NCBI GenBank assembly: GCA_025361145.1
Contig: JANYAV010000002.1
Coordinates: forward strand, 1 to 64,000
Length of the DNA: 64,000 bases
From: Dehalococcoidia bacterium
Lineage (GTDB): Bacteria > Chloroflexota > Dehalococcoidia > Dehalococcoidales > UBA3254
Direction: 5' to 3'
Part shown: positions 18,614 to 26,777 of the stretch, piece after piece
How positions within the stretch are numbered: the first letter of the stretch is position 1
Layout: the number at the start of each line of letters is the position of its first letter
Made by a program: the position numbers and the translations under genes
Notes under the pieces: generated by a model
Told to the model about the DNA's origin: nothing
Database searches by the model: none
The model's input: the letters and a program-made list of their open reading frames with translations, nothing else

Positions 18614-19330
18614 TTATTCTAAATGTCCTGCTCGCTTGAAGTAAATGCTTAGCAACACTCCCCCTATTATCAGAGTGAGCCAGTTGATGGTAAGCGAGGC
18701 AACCTCATATCTATACTCAAGATTACTTCCATAAAGAATTGTCAGAAGAACTAGAGCTCCGATTGTCACTATTCCACTGGTGATTAAAAGAAGCCGAATT
18801 ACTTTTCCCAATCCTGGTTGTCCAATGAATACAGGCGCCATAAACAGGAAACTTACTCCCATCAACAGGTAGCCAATGTCTTCCAGGGCAATGAAAATCC
18901 CATGCGGATTATACTGTGAGAATAGCGAGAGTCCCTCAACTTCGCCCTTTATAAAGCTTGGCTGCATCACCGTCAGTTGAACAAAATAGTCCAGAATCAG
19001 AATTGCTGCAGAGACAATAGCCAGGGATAATGCAATGGAACTGAATACCTGCTTGTCCGGGTGAGTGTAACGATGGAGGCAAACTATAAGCACCACGAAC
19101 AGTAATACCATTAGTAATGCCGGGTACATCCAGAGATAGTCTCGCGGGACGAATTGGGCGGCATCAGTATAAGGATAGGTAATACAGTTTTCCAGAGTAC
19201 AAAATGGACCTGATCGTGGAGGAGTCGTAACTCCAATGACCAAAGATATGGCTGCGACGAAAGCAGTAAGGATTGAGGTTAAAAATCCAATTCGAATGAT
19301 ACTTTTTCTTGCGAGGTTAGATATTTCCAC
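18614..19330 (-). CDS. Six-helix membrane protein of unknown function
   Basis: A 238-residue protein with about six hydrophobic segments and a loop after the first containing two Cys (FCTLENC), probably on the outer face and able to form a disulfide. No family is recognised with confidence. It is transcribed in the same direction as the flavodoxin pair upstream but separated from them by 84 bp. Confidence 0.7.
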   Translation of the reverse strand: MEISNLARKSIIRIGFLTSILTAFVAAISLVIGVTTPPRSGPFCTLENCITYPYTDAAQFVPRDYLWMYPALLMVLLFVVLIVCLHRYTHPDKQVFSSIALSLAIVSAAILILDYFVQLTVMQPSFIKGEVEGLSLFSQYNPHGIFIALEDIGYLLMGVSFLFMAPVFIGQPGLGKVIRLLLITSGIVTIGALVLLTILYGSNLEYRYEVASLTINWLTLIIGGVLLSIYFKRAGHLE

Positions 19331-19414
19331 GTTGTTCTCCTTGTCAACTTAAAAACCTGGTGGAGTAAGGTATCCAAAATGCGCTACATAGTGGGTGATG
19401 TTTGCGAAACCGTT

Positions 19415-19876
19415 TTACTTCTTCAATTCAGTGGCGAGTTTTCTTGCATATTCTTTTGCCCGCTCGATTTCGCCTTCTTTAAGTTGTCCCTTTAGCCCCA
19501 ATACAACGGCTTTTAGAACTGGCAGCAGTTGGTTCATCTGCATCTCTTTAAGCTTTTCAGCAATCTTTTCAGCGGCACTGCCTTCCTTCCGCTCTATATT
19601 TTGAGCCAGTTCAGTGTCGAAGGCTGCGAATGGCTTGTTTGCCCATTCCTCACTCTTCACTTTGCCTAAAATACCTTTAACTGTAAAGCTCATTGTGCCG
19701 AATCGGGTTGGAGAACCAATAACCAGAAACTCATAATCTTTTATACCCAGATTCCTGGTATCCTTGATGTGGAATAATTCTGCTTCTATTCCAGACTCTT
19801 TTAGCGTTTCTGCGATTGTTTCTGCGATTTTCCTGGTGCTTCCAAAGGAGCTGTCATAAACAACCATGCCTTTCAT
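19415..19876 (-). CDS. Flavodoxin-domain protein
   Basis: A 153-residue flavodoxin fold: VVYDSSFGSTRKIAETIA is the FMN phosphate-binding loop, followed by LVIGSPTRFGTMS, a typical isoalloxazine-contact loop. It should carry electrons or reduce small substrates using FMN. It starts 3 bp after the stop of the FMN-reductase-like gene, with GGAGGG as the ribosome-binding site, so the two are translationally coupled. Confidence 0.88.
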   Translation of the reverse strand: MKGMVVYDSSFGSTRKIAETIAETLKESGIEAELFHIKDTRNLGIKDYEFLVIGSPTRFGTMSFTVKGILGKVKSEEWANKPFAAFDTELAQNIERKEGSAAEKIAEKLKEMQMNQLLPVLKAVVLGLKGQLKEGEIERAKEYARKLATELKK

Positions 19877-19878
19877 AT

Positions 19879-20655
19879 TTAACCCTCCACTCCCATTAGT
19901 TTAGACACCCTCCGTCCCAGTAAATCAAATAAATTTCCCGCCAGCTTTTTTAGCGGCCCTAAGGAGGTAGCGTAATAGTAGTCGGCCTCAAACCAGCCCT
20001 TTTCCTTGTAATATTGATAATCCCGAAAATTCTGATCGACATGTTTGATGCTTGTTCGGGAAAACCGAAAAAGCATCAACTTGATAAGTGAAGGTGGTGA
20101 TATTGGCCTCATAAGCTCTTTGTAGAATCTGGTTGAGGCCTGGTTGATTTTGCGGGTTAATTTTTCCTGTTGTAGTTTGGTCATGGGGTCTAAAGTCGTT
20201 GCACAACATCCTTTGGAAATATGGAAACCCATGGCTTCACATGCAAAATTCAAATATTTAAGAATGGCACCTCCGCCATAAATACCCTGGATAACAATAG
20301 CGGTACAGGTTTTGCCAAAAAATCTCGGGCGGTGATCAATAAATGCCAGGCGGTCCAAAAAGTTCTTCGTGCGGGCTGAAACCTGGAATGCATAATTCGG
20401 GGTGGCAAAAATGACACCGTCTGAGTGCTCTATCTTTTCCAGCAATACATCCCGGTCATCTTTTAAGGGACAATATTCCTCTCCCTTATTGAAGCATAGC
20501 TTGCAGCCCCGGCAAAACTCAAGGCGATAATCACTCAAAAACACATATTCAAAGTCAATCTCCCCATATTGCTTCAAATTCTTCTCAAATTCTTGCACTG
20601 CCTGATAGGTAGCCTTCTTACTCTGAGTCCCTATAAAGGCTGTCACCTTTTTCAT
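19879..20655 (-). CDS. NADPH-dependent FMN reductase/iron-sulfur flavoprotein-like oxidoreductase
   Basis: A 258-residue flavodoxin-like protein. KVTAFIGTQSKKATYQAV is the FMN loop and RGCKLCFNKGEEYCPLKDD carries a compact Cys group (CxxC then C) as in iron-sulfur flavoproteins, followed by GVIFATPNYAFQVSA. The strong AAGGAGGTGAT upstream of 20655 makes this ATG the start rather than 20685. It is coupled to the flavodoxin-domain gene downstream. Confidence 0.85.
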   Translation of the reverse strand: MKKVTAFIGTQSKKATYQAVQEFEKNLKQYGEIDFEYVFLSDYRLEFCRGCKLCFNKGEEYCPLKDDRDVLLEKIEHSDGVIFATPNYAFQVSARTKNFLDRLAFIDHRPRFFGKTCTAIVIQGIYGGGAILKYLNFACEAMGFHISKGCCATTLDPMTKLQQEKLTRKINQASTRFYKELMRPISPPSLIKLMLFRFSRTSIKHVDQNFRDYQYYKEKGWFEADYYYATSLGPLKKLAGNLFDLLGRRVSKLMGVEG

Positions 20656-20881
20656 TTTTACATCACCTCCTTTTCTCTGAATCAATTTTTTTACTATTAT
20701 AAGATGTTCTAAATAAAAGATACAATGCGTTTTGCTAACTCGCCCCGCGAATGGAGGGACAATTCCCGGACGGTTTAACCTGTCATCCTCATAATTTCGA
20801 TTAAGCTATTTTAGATTGAGGCTAAAAGCTAGCTCATAGGTCCTATCTATTGAACACGGTGGCCCACCATTTTAGCCACAA

Positions 20882-21122
20882 TTAGTAGCACTGACTGATA
20901 TAGCCGGTAATCTGCTCTCCTTCAATGAATTCTAGATTCGCCCCGGCATCATAGCCTTTATCCCCCAGGAGTTCCTCCGGTACCAGGGATAAAGTGTCTT
21001 TTTGCTGAGTGAGTAATGGCTTAAGCTGACTCCCGTCATCCCGGTTAGCCGGGGTGGTCTCGATGGCCGTGATGATCTGCGAATCCTCCTCTATAACCAC
21101 ACTAGCAGATACATTGTATAAG
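20882..21122 (-). pseudogene. Remnant of an IS1182-type DDE transposase
   Basis: About 80 codons remain of the catalytic domain: NVSASVVIEEDSQIITAIE, then TPANRDDGSQLKPLL and LLGDKGYDAGANLEF, the usual transposase pattern in which the Asp of DKGYD is one catalytic acid. The frame has no proper start and is cut on both sides; upstream it breaks at a run of seven C/G at 21121-21127. No terminal inverted repeats are evident, so this is a dead fragment. Confidence 0.75.
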
Positions 21123-21135
21123 GGGGGGACTAATT

Positions 21136-21354
21136 ATGAACCAAGATAAGAAAACCGAGGCCTTAAGTACAAATGTAATCAGGGGCTGCGATGGATATTG
21201 GGAATTATTTAATAGACCAGGCATCCCAACGCCACCATATGAAATAACAGGTAAATATTTGTTTTTCTCCCCGAACAAAGAGATTCTTATTGATATTGCG
21301 ATAGAGGAATTGAAAAACATCGGATTCCATCATGCTAAGACGAACATGATATGA
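21136..21354 (+). CDS. Hypothetical protein beside the IS remnant
   Basis: A 72-residue protein; GYWELFNRPGIPTPPYEITG then KYLFFSPNKEILIDIAIEEL looks like a folded alpha/beta piece and may be the N-terminal part of a longer protein that has lost its end. A G-rich run lies upstream at a workable distance. Not recognised; it could be a fragment left by the nearby insertion event. Confidence 0.4.
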   Translation: MNQDKKTEALSTNVIRGCDGYWELFNRPGIPTPPYEITGKYLFFSPNKEILIDIAIEELKNIGFHHAKTNMI

Positions 21355-21500
21355 AGACATCCAGAAGTGGCTTTTCATCAGAAAGTTGGGTAACAAAATA
21401 ACTTAACGTGAGACAATTATATGACGAAATGTTATAGCGAAAAAATGAAAACTGGAGAATAGTACTACCTATTGATATACTAGGTCTTTATTTTTGTAGC

Positions 21501-21576
21501 TGGTGGAGATAGGGGGATTCGAACCCCCGACCTTCGCGATGCGAACGCGACGCTCTCCCAACTGAGCCATATCCCC
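21501..21576 (-). tRNA. tRNA-Ala (anticodon CGC)
   Basis: A complete cloverleaf on the minus strand: acceptor GGGGATA/TATCTCC, D-arm GCTCAGTTGGGAGAGC, anticodon stem TCGCG/CGCGA with loop TTCGCAT, T-arm GGGGG-TTCGAAT-CCCCC, and an encoded CCA. It reads the GCG codon. Confidence 0.96.
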
Positions 21577-21589
21577 GCTTACATCGAAA

Positions 21590-21617
21590 ATTATAGCATA
21601 TACCGCCCGTATATCAA
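21590..21617 (-). promoter_or_regulatory. Sigma70-type promoter of tRNA-Ala
   Basis: On the minus strand TTGATA (21612-21617) and TATAAT (21590-21595) are separated by 16 bp, and the -10 lies 13 bp before the tRNA 5' end. Confidence 0.7.
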
Positions 21618-21685
21618 ATTATCTTGATAATTTTAGCCAATACGCAGCATCCCAGCTTTTCCAGTGTAGATGTTGATATAAAAAC

Positions 21686-21718
21686 AAAAGAGGCCGATAG
21701 ATTCTACCGGCCTCTTTT
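21686..21718 (-). terminator. Bidirectional terminator after the DUF5679 gene
   Basis: An 11-bp stem (21686-21696 with 21708-21718), with T-rich sequence on either strand, lies 22 bp beyond the stop codon of the minus-strand DUF5679 gene. Confidence 0.85.
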
Positions 21719-21739
21719 ATCTGTTAACCTCGGGGTAAA

Positions 21740-21880
21740 CTAGCCCTTGCCAATGCGGAACATTTTGGTGCCGCAAGTGGGGCAAACGCCCTGAGTCGCG
21801 GGCTTGCCATTCTTCATGGTGATACCCTTGGCGTTCTTCATCTCTTTCTTAGCGCGACACTTTACACAATAACCTTGCAT
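21740..21880 (-). CDS. DUF5679 zinc-ribbon miniprotein
   Basis: A 46-residue gene: it starts MQGYCVKCRAKKEM and carries a second pair in VCPTCGTKMF, so two CxxC knuckles bind one zinc. It matches the DUF5679 family of very small conserved proteins. AGGAGG seven bases upstream of the ATG and its own terminator show that it is a genuine monocistronic gene. Role unknown; small zinc ribbons often contact nucleic acid or ribosomes. Confidence 0.88.
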   Translation of the reverse strand: MQGYCVKCRAKKEMKNAKGITMKNGKPATQGVCPTCGTKMFRIGKG

Positions 21881-22035
21881 AGTGACACCTCCTTTTTGTA
21901 GCTAAGATAAACTATTTAGAATCAATTGTCAATAGGTTTTGTGGCTAATTTGTTAAAAATCGTTAAAAAAGCCCCAAAAAGTGACTTTCGTACGGCTTTC
22001 GGGACCCCAAATACGGTTTTTGTCAGTTAAAAAAT

Positions 22036-22067
22036 CGGCGCAGGATAACTTTGAGTGTCCTGCGCCG
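22036..22067 (-). terminator. Terminator of the 22-27.6 kb catabolic operon
   Basis: A 10-bp GC-rich stem CGGCGCAGGA/TCCTGCGCCG, followed on the minus strand by ATTTTTTAA. It lies just beyond the stop of the CoA-transferase B gene and marks the operon end. Confidence 0.88.
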
Positions 22068-22088
22068 TAAAATTACTAGCGTCTTCCC

Positions 22089-22775
22089 TTAAAGCAGCTC
22101 TATATCTTTTAAATCCTCTGCAATAATTAATTTGGCTTCAGTGAGTTCCTGTACTTCAGCCGCCGTCCAGCCGGGGGCCACTTCTTTTAGTATCGGCCCT
22201 TTAGCTGTGAATTTGATTACCGCTATGTCTGTCACGATCATGTCCATGCAGTGGGGCGCGGTGAGAGGGATACTGCACTGCTTAACGATCTTGGCTTTAT
22301 TGTCCTTGGTAGTATGCTCTGTAGCGCCGATTATTCTCTTGGCGCAAAAAGCCAGGTCCATACCGCCGCCAATGTTGCCTACGCCGCGTCCGGGAAACAT
22401 CCAGTTGGCCAGGTCGCCCTTTTCATTCACCTCAAGAACGCCCAAAACTGAAATATCAATTCTTCCACTGCGGATTATAGCGAAGGAGTCAGCATGATTG
22501 AAAAAGCACATCCCTGGTTTTGGGTATACGTACTGACCGCCGGCGTTGGTAAGATCGATATCCGCCCATTGGGCTTTATCTTCATCAGTGACCACACGTC
22601 CAAAACCCATTGCCCCGTTTTCGGTGTGATAAGTTACATCCATACCTTCCGGAACAAAACTGGAACACAGGGTGGGAATGCCGATGCCCAGGTTGACAAC
22701 AGCGCCATCAAAAAATTCTCTGGCGATTCTCATCGCGATTGCTTCGCGGCTTAATCTCTCTTTAGTCAAATCCAT
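22089..22775 (-). CDS. 3-oxoacid CoA-transferase subunit B
   Basis: A 228-residue protein of the type I CoA-transferase beta subunit. The catalytic Glu sits in the ENG motif (HTENGAMG, near residue 52); GRGVGNIGGGMDL and the ending APGWTAAEVQ fit the family. With subunit A it moves CoA from a donor such as succinyl-CoA or acetyl-CoA to a 3-oxoacid, most often acetoacetate. It is the last gene of the operon and starts 5 bp after the A subunit. Acetoacetate would come from the BKACE enzyme encoded in the same operon. Confidence 0.93.
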   Translation of the reverse strand: MDLTKERLSREAIAMRIAREFFDGAVVNLGIGIPTLCSSFVPEGMDVTYHTENGAMGFGRVVTDEDKAQWADIDLTNAGGQYVYPKPGMCFFNHADSFAIIRSGRIDISVLGVLEVNEKGDLANWMFPGRGVGNIGGGMDLAFCAKRIIGATEHTTKDNKAKIVKQCSIPLTAPHCMDMIVTDIAVIKFTAKGPILKEVAPGWTAAEVQELTEAKLIIAEDLKDIELL

Positions 22776-22780
22776 TTTAG

Positions 22781-23530
22781 TTACACCTCTTCTTTAACTT
22801 GAAAGTCAGTTTCGAGATGGCGCGGGAAATCTGTCTTTTCGGTTACTTTGACTATACGTTTGACGAAAATGCTGGGCACCACCACACAATTGGGATTAAT
22901 CTCTCCCGGCTGGACTATTTCATCCACTTCAGCGATTGTTAAATCAGCCCCCATGGCCATTATGGGATTAAACTGGCGCTGAGTACCGCGGAAGATCAGG
23001 TTGCCCATTGTATCGGCCTTCCAGGCCCTCACAAGGGCAATGTCCGCCCTCAGTCCGAGTTCCATTAAGTAAGGCCGGCCGTTAAAGTATCTTCTTTCCT
23101 TACCATCTTCGAAAACTGTCCCTGGCCCTACCGGGGTGTAAAAAGCGGCAATGCCGGCGCCTCCAGCCCTGATTCGTTCTGCCATCGTGCCCTGAGGCAC
23201 CATTTCCAGCTCGACTTCTCCGGCCAGAATTTGTTTCTCCGCCTCACTGGGCCGTTTGGCCGATGTGGAAAACGGGAAGGAAGCGATCATTTTCTTGACC
23301 TGATGATTCTGGAACAGAATCCGGTGATCATCATAATCCAGCGTCAGGCCAATGCCACCTGCGGTGTTGGCCACCAGCGTCAGGTTCTTGGCGCCCTGTT
23401 CGCGAAGGGCTTTTATCAAGAAGAAGGGTGTTCCACCGGGTCCGGCGAAGTTACCGATGAAGACTGTTGAACCATCTTTTACATCGCCCACGGCTTCTTT
23501 AAATGAATTGAAAACTTTGTTGATAGCCAT
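22781..23530 (-). CDS. 3-oxoacid CoA-transferase subunit A
   Basis: A 249-residue alpha subunit: DGSTVFIGNFAGPGGTPFFLIKALREQG is the opening fold (glycine loop NFAGPGGTP), and the VANTAGG and RTFNGRPYLMEL-like (YFNGRPYLMEL) segments follow family order. It forms a heterotetramer or dimer with subunit B. Gene order A then B on the minus strand is the normal one. It lies 22 bp after the dehydrogenase gene. Confidence 0.93.
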   Translation of the reverse strand: MAINKVFNSFKEAVGDVKDGSTVFIGNFAGPGGTPFFLIKALREQGAKNLTLVANTAGGIGLTLDYDDHRILFQNHQVKKMIASFPFSTSAKRPSEAEKQILAGEVELEMVPQGTMAERIRAGGAGIAAFYTPVGPGTVFEDGKERRYFNGRPYLMELGLRADIALVRAWKADTMGNLIFRGTQRQFNPIMAMGADLTIAEVDEIVQPGEINPNCVVVPSIFVKRIVKVTEKTDFPRHLETDFQVKEEV

Positions 23531-23552
23531 CTTATCTCCTCAACGATGTACT

Positions 23553-24509
23553 TTAAAGCACAGGTCCGGTAATATCGTTCTCTTGTAAAACCTTTAACAA
23601 TTTTAACAGGCGAACGTCTCTGTCACGGCAGACCTCTGCTTCGCTCTTGCCTTTATAATCATAAAAACCTTTGCCAGTCTTTACGCCGAAGTTGCCTTTC
23701 GCCACCAATTCATAAAGCATTTTGGGTTTGTAATCCAAGGGAGTGCAATCTTTGGTATTGGTCGCGTTTTTGGCGCTCAGGTCGAGACCGCCAAAGTCGA
23801 TTCTCTGGACTCCGCCCACTACCATCATGCGCATCGCCAGCCCCCAGATCATGGCATCGTCCAGGTCTTTGGCGTCCAGATAGCCGTTATCCAGCAAGAA
23901 ATAAATTTCGCGTTGATAAGCTACCATGATACGGCTGACTACATAACCTGCCACCGGTTTGTTAAATAAGACAGGTTTTTTGCCCATGCTCTTTAACAGA
24001 TCTACTACGGCAGTTACATTTTTCGGATCAGTTTTTTCGTTCTTCAGGATGTCTACCAGCGGAATAATCTGGGGAGGAGTATAGAAATGCGTCACCAGAA
24101 TTTTATCAGGGCGGGAAGTTTCAACGAAATCAAAGATGTTTAGAAAGGTGCTATTGCTGGTGATAAGGGTCTTGGGCGGACAAATAGTATCCAATTGTTT
24201 AAAGATTTCAATTTTAGCGTCTTTGGTCTCTACTACGGTCTCGATCGCCAGATCGGCATCTTTGGCGCCCTCTTCCATGGATGTAGTGGGATGAATACGG
24301 CTCATGATAGGTTCGACATCACTTTTCTTAAGTAGTCCAGCTTCAACCATGGTTTCCAGGCTGACCTTAGTCAGAGTTTCTGCTCTTTTCAGAGTGCTCT
24401 CGGTACGCGAGTATAAGGACACATCGTAACCACCGGTGGCAAATACCTGGGCAATACCATGTCCCATGGTACCAGCCCCAACTACAAAGATCTTTTTGAA
24501 TTTTGGCAT
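23553..24509 (-). CDS. 3-hydroxyacyl-CoA dehydrogenase family protein (may act on a free 3-hydroxy acid)
   Basis: A 318-residue protein from the ATG at 24509; the TTG six bases earlier lies in the ribosome-binding site. The N-terminal Rossmann fold has GAGTMGHGIAQVF; a C-terminal helical dimerisation domain is followed by YELVAKGNFGVKTGKGFYDY. The catalytic His region reads VTHFYTPPQIIPLVDIL, nearer to the family members for free hydroxy acids (carnitine or gulonate dehydrogenases) than to classic beta-oxidation enzymes. After strand 2 there is SRTES instead of an acidic residue, suggesting NADP(H). In the operon it would interconvert a 3-hydroxy acid and the 3-keto acid cleaved by BKACE. Confidence 0.88.
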   Translation of the reverse strand: MPKFKKIFVVGAGTMGHGIAQVFATGGYDVSLYSRTESTLKRAETLTKVSLETMVEAGLLKKSDVEPIMSRIHPTTSMEEGAKDADLAIETVVETKDAKIEIFKQLDTICPPKTLITSNSTFLNIFDFVETSRPDKILVTHFYTPPQIIPLVDILKNEKTDPKNVTAVVDLLKSMGKKPVLFNKPVAGYVVSRIMVAYQREIYFLLDNGYLDAKDLDDAMIWGLAMRMMVVGGVQRIDFGGLDLSAKNATNTKDCTPLDYKPKMLYELVAKGNFGVKTGKGFYDYKGKSEAEVCRDRDVRLLKLLKVLQENDITGPVL

Positions 24510-24544
24510 TTTCAACTCCCCATATTTTTAATCTGACTTTTTAA

Positions 24545-24880
24545 TTAATCTACTTTGCTCATGATCACCATCATGGTTGCCGTCTCATTGTTCAGGATCC
24601 GCACGGAGCGCTCTTCATTGGGGCCAATATAAACCATATCGCCGGGTGCCATGATTAATTCTTCGGTCTGGCTGTTGACTGCCATGGAACCTGACAATAA
24701 ATAATAAACTCTTTCCATCGGAGATGAGGACATTTCTGCGCCGCCGCTGGGCAGGAAATGGGAATAACTTATATTAATTCTTTGTGACACTTCTCCGGGT
24801 GTGAGTTTATGACCTGTCCAGCAATTAAAGTGCTTTTTGGCTTCGTATTGTTCACTTTCGGAGGCTTTTATCAACTTCAT
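24545..24880 (-). CDS. Small cupin-domain protein
   Basis: A 111-residue single-domain cupin: SHFLPSGGAEMSSSPMERVYYLLSG carries the first cupin motif in degenerate form (no HxH pair, here PSGGAEM then ERVYYLLSG), and MAPGDMVYIGPNEE the second. Loss of the usual metal-binding His residues suggests a binding or regulatory role rather than an oxygenase. It sits inside the operon, between the dehydrogenase and the SDR, behind a 169-bp gap that contains a perfect inverted repeat. Confidence 0.82.
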   Translation of the reverse strand: MKLIKASESEQYEAKKHFNCWTGHKLTPGEVSQRINISYSHFLPSGGAEMSSSPMERVYYLLSGSMAVNSQTEELIMAPGDMVYIGPNEERSVRILNNETATMMVIMSKVD

Positions 24881-24985
24881 TCTATGATCCTTCCTTTTAA
24901 AATATTTTAGATCTCCGGTGTTTCAGTTCCCGGTGAAGTAATGAGATGATAATCTTAACGTGCTCTTCCATTGTACCACTAAGAA

Positions 24986-25016
24986 TTCTGGTTGGGCTAG
25001 TCTAGCCCAACCAGAA
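24986..25016. repeat. Perfect 15-bp inverted repeat inside the operon
   Basis: TTCTGGTTGGGCTAG (24986-25000), one base, then its exact complement (25002-25016). It lies between the SDR and cupin genes. No T-tract follows on the minus strand, so it is more likely an intercistronic RNA hairpin or an operator than a terminator. Confidence 0.8.
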
Positions 25017-25049
25017 CAGTTTACGTTTAATTGTCGCAGTAAAGCAATA

Positions 25050-25826
25050 CTAACCTATGGCAGTTAAACCTCCGTCCAGATAGAGGATCTGCCCGGTCAT
25101 GAAATCAGAGGCTGCAGAAGCCAGGAAAACACAGGCACCTACCATGTCTGAAGGTTGTCCCACTCTACCCAACGGACAGCTGGACAGGAATCTCTGGAGC
25201 TTGGCCGGGTCATTCAGGGTAGCTTCTGAAAACTTGGTAGCTACAGTAGAAGGACCGATGGCGTTCACATTAATCTTGTGGGGCGCCCATTCGGAGGCCA
25301 GTGAACGAGTGATCATGTCAATGGCTGCCTTGGTTGAGGCGTAAGCTTCGTTACCGCCCCAGGCAGTGGCTCTCACGCCTCTGACTGAGGAAAGGTTAAT
25401 GACTTTGCCTTTCTTATTTTTGATCATGACTTTACCGAATTCCCGGCAGCTTAGCATGGTGCCACGTACATTAATGTTGAAAATGAAGTCCCAATCGCTG
25501 ACGGTGATTTCCGTAGCCATTTTCTTAACGTTGACCCCATGGGAGTTAACCAGGATATCCACGGTTCCAAAAGTTGAGACCACCTTGTCTCTCAGTGCCG
25601 CCACGCTTTTCTCATCCGTGACATCAAATTTGACACCAATGGCCTCAGAACCCTTGAATTTGGCTTTAATGTCGGAAGCAACGGCGTCAACTCGCTCTTG
25701 AGAGATATCGGCAATTACGACTTTAGCCCCGTATTCGGCCAGTCCGCTCGCCATAGCTTCACCAATGCCACCCGCGCCGCCTAGCACTACGGCGATCTGA
25801 TTGTCCACCCGGAACACATTAGCCAT
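25050..25826 (-). CDS. SDR family oxidoreductase
   Basis: A 258-residue classical short-chain dehydrogenase. It has the cofactor loop LGGAGGIGEAMA, NSHG in place of NNAG, catalytic Ser in NLSSVRG and YASTKAA with the catalytic Tyr and Lys, and the ending LYLDGGLTAIG. The residue after strand 2 is Asp (VVIADIS), which usually means NAD(H). In the operon it could reduce an aromatic triol or diketone, as phloroglucinol reductases (also SDRs) do, or oxidise an alcohol. The NAD signature slightly favours the latter. Confidence 0.92.
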   Translation of the reverse strand: MANVFRVDNQIAVVLGGAGGIGEAMASGLAEYGAKVVIADISQERVDAVASDIKAKFKGSEAIGVKFDVTDEKSVAALRDKVVSTFGTVDILVNSHGVNVKKMATEITVSDWDFIFNINVRGTMLSCREFGKVMIKNKKGKVINLSSVRGVRATAWGGNEAYASTKAAIDMITRSLASEWAPHKINVNAIGPSTVATKFSEATLNDPAKLQRFLSSCPLGRVGQPSDMVGACVFLASAASDFMTGQILYLDGGLTAIG

Positions 25827-25853
25827 ATTTATTACCTTCTCTATTTTGTATTT

Positions 25854-26723
25854 TTACTTGACAGGTTTTAGTCCGAAAAGCTCACGAGCTTCCGCGGGTG
25901 TGCAGGGCTCTTTGCCCAATTCGCGAGCAATTTTAACAATTCTAGCCACTAACTGTGCGTTGCTTGTGGCCAGTTCGCCCCTCTTGTAGTACACATTATC
26001 TTCCAGGCCTACTCTCACATTGCCGCCCATGATCATGCCGAGCGTGCCCAGAGTTGTCTGAGCCTTGCCGACACCCAGGGTATTGAAATAGCAATTCTCT
26101 GGCAGGTATTGAAGATAAGTGTTGAATAAGTTGTGATCGGTGCTCAGGGCGCCCTGATAAGCCATGCCCAGAATCAGGTTAACATTAAAAGGCGGTTTCA
26201 TCAGGCCTTTCTTGAGCAGAATCTCTACTTCCTCAAGCATGGCTAGATTGTAGACTTCCATTTCTGGTTTAACGCCGAATTGGTTCATGCGTTTTACGAA
26301 ACCCTCAATGTCGGCGCGGGTGTTCATCCAAACTGTTCCGGCCGCTTCACCAAAGGTTCTGACGAGAGTTCCCATGTTGAGAGAAGCCATTTCAGGATGG
26401 GCTTCAAGACATCCGGTGCGTTGTTCAACTGTCAGATTAGCGCCGCCGCCGGTGGAGTCCTGTAAAATGACATTGCATTTCTGGCGGATTTTATCATGGA
26501 TTTCGTTGAAAATAGCCGGATCGCCGCTGTTGACGTTATTCTTGTCGCGTGCATGAATGTGTACGATGGCAGCGCCTTCGTTAAAACAATCATAGGATGA
26601 CTGAGCGATTTCATCCGGTTGTTCCGGAACGGATGGGTTCAATTTCTTGGAAACTAGAGCGCCTGTCTGCGCTACAGTGATAACCACCTTGTTTTCGGGC
26701 ATCTTTAAGTATTTAATAGCCAA
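25854..26723 (-). CDS. BKACE family beta-keto acid cleavage enzyme (DUF849)
   Basis: A 289-residue TIM-barrel protein of the BKACE family. The N-terminal strand VVITVAQTGALVS, zinc ligands in AAIVHIHARD, and GGNVRVGLEDNVY with GELATSNAQLV are diagnostic. These enzymes use zinc to condense a beta-keto acid with acetyl-CoA and release acetoacetate plus a new acyl-CoA. A TTG start at 26723 has GAGGAC upstream; an ATG 21 bases later is the alternative. It is the key enzyme for reading the operon: its acetoacetate product matches the CoA-transferase encoded downstream. Confidence 0.95.
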   Translation of the reverse strand: MAIKYLKMPENKVVITVAQTGALVSKKLNPSVPEQPDEIAQSSYDCFNEGAAIVHIHARDKNNVNSGDPAIFNEIHDKIRQKCNVILQDSTGGGANLTVEQRTGCLEAHPEMASLNMGTLVRTFGEAAGTVWMNTRADIEGFVKRMNQFGVKPEMEVYNLAMLEEVEILLKKGLMKPPFNVNLILGMAYQGALSTDHNLFNTYLQYLPENCYFNTLGVGKAQTTLGTLGMIMGGNVRVGLEDNVYYKRGELATSNAQLVARIVKIARELGKEPCTPAEARELFGLKPVK

Positions 26724-26777
26724 GTTAAGTCCTCTTTTATTATTTTTAATATATTATTTCTTATTTAATTTTCGGTA

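Noticed and set aside
20882-21354. An intact insertion sequence.
   Set aside because: The transposase is cut at both ends and no terminal inverted repeats or target duplication are visible.
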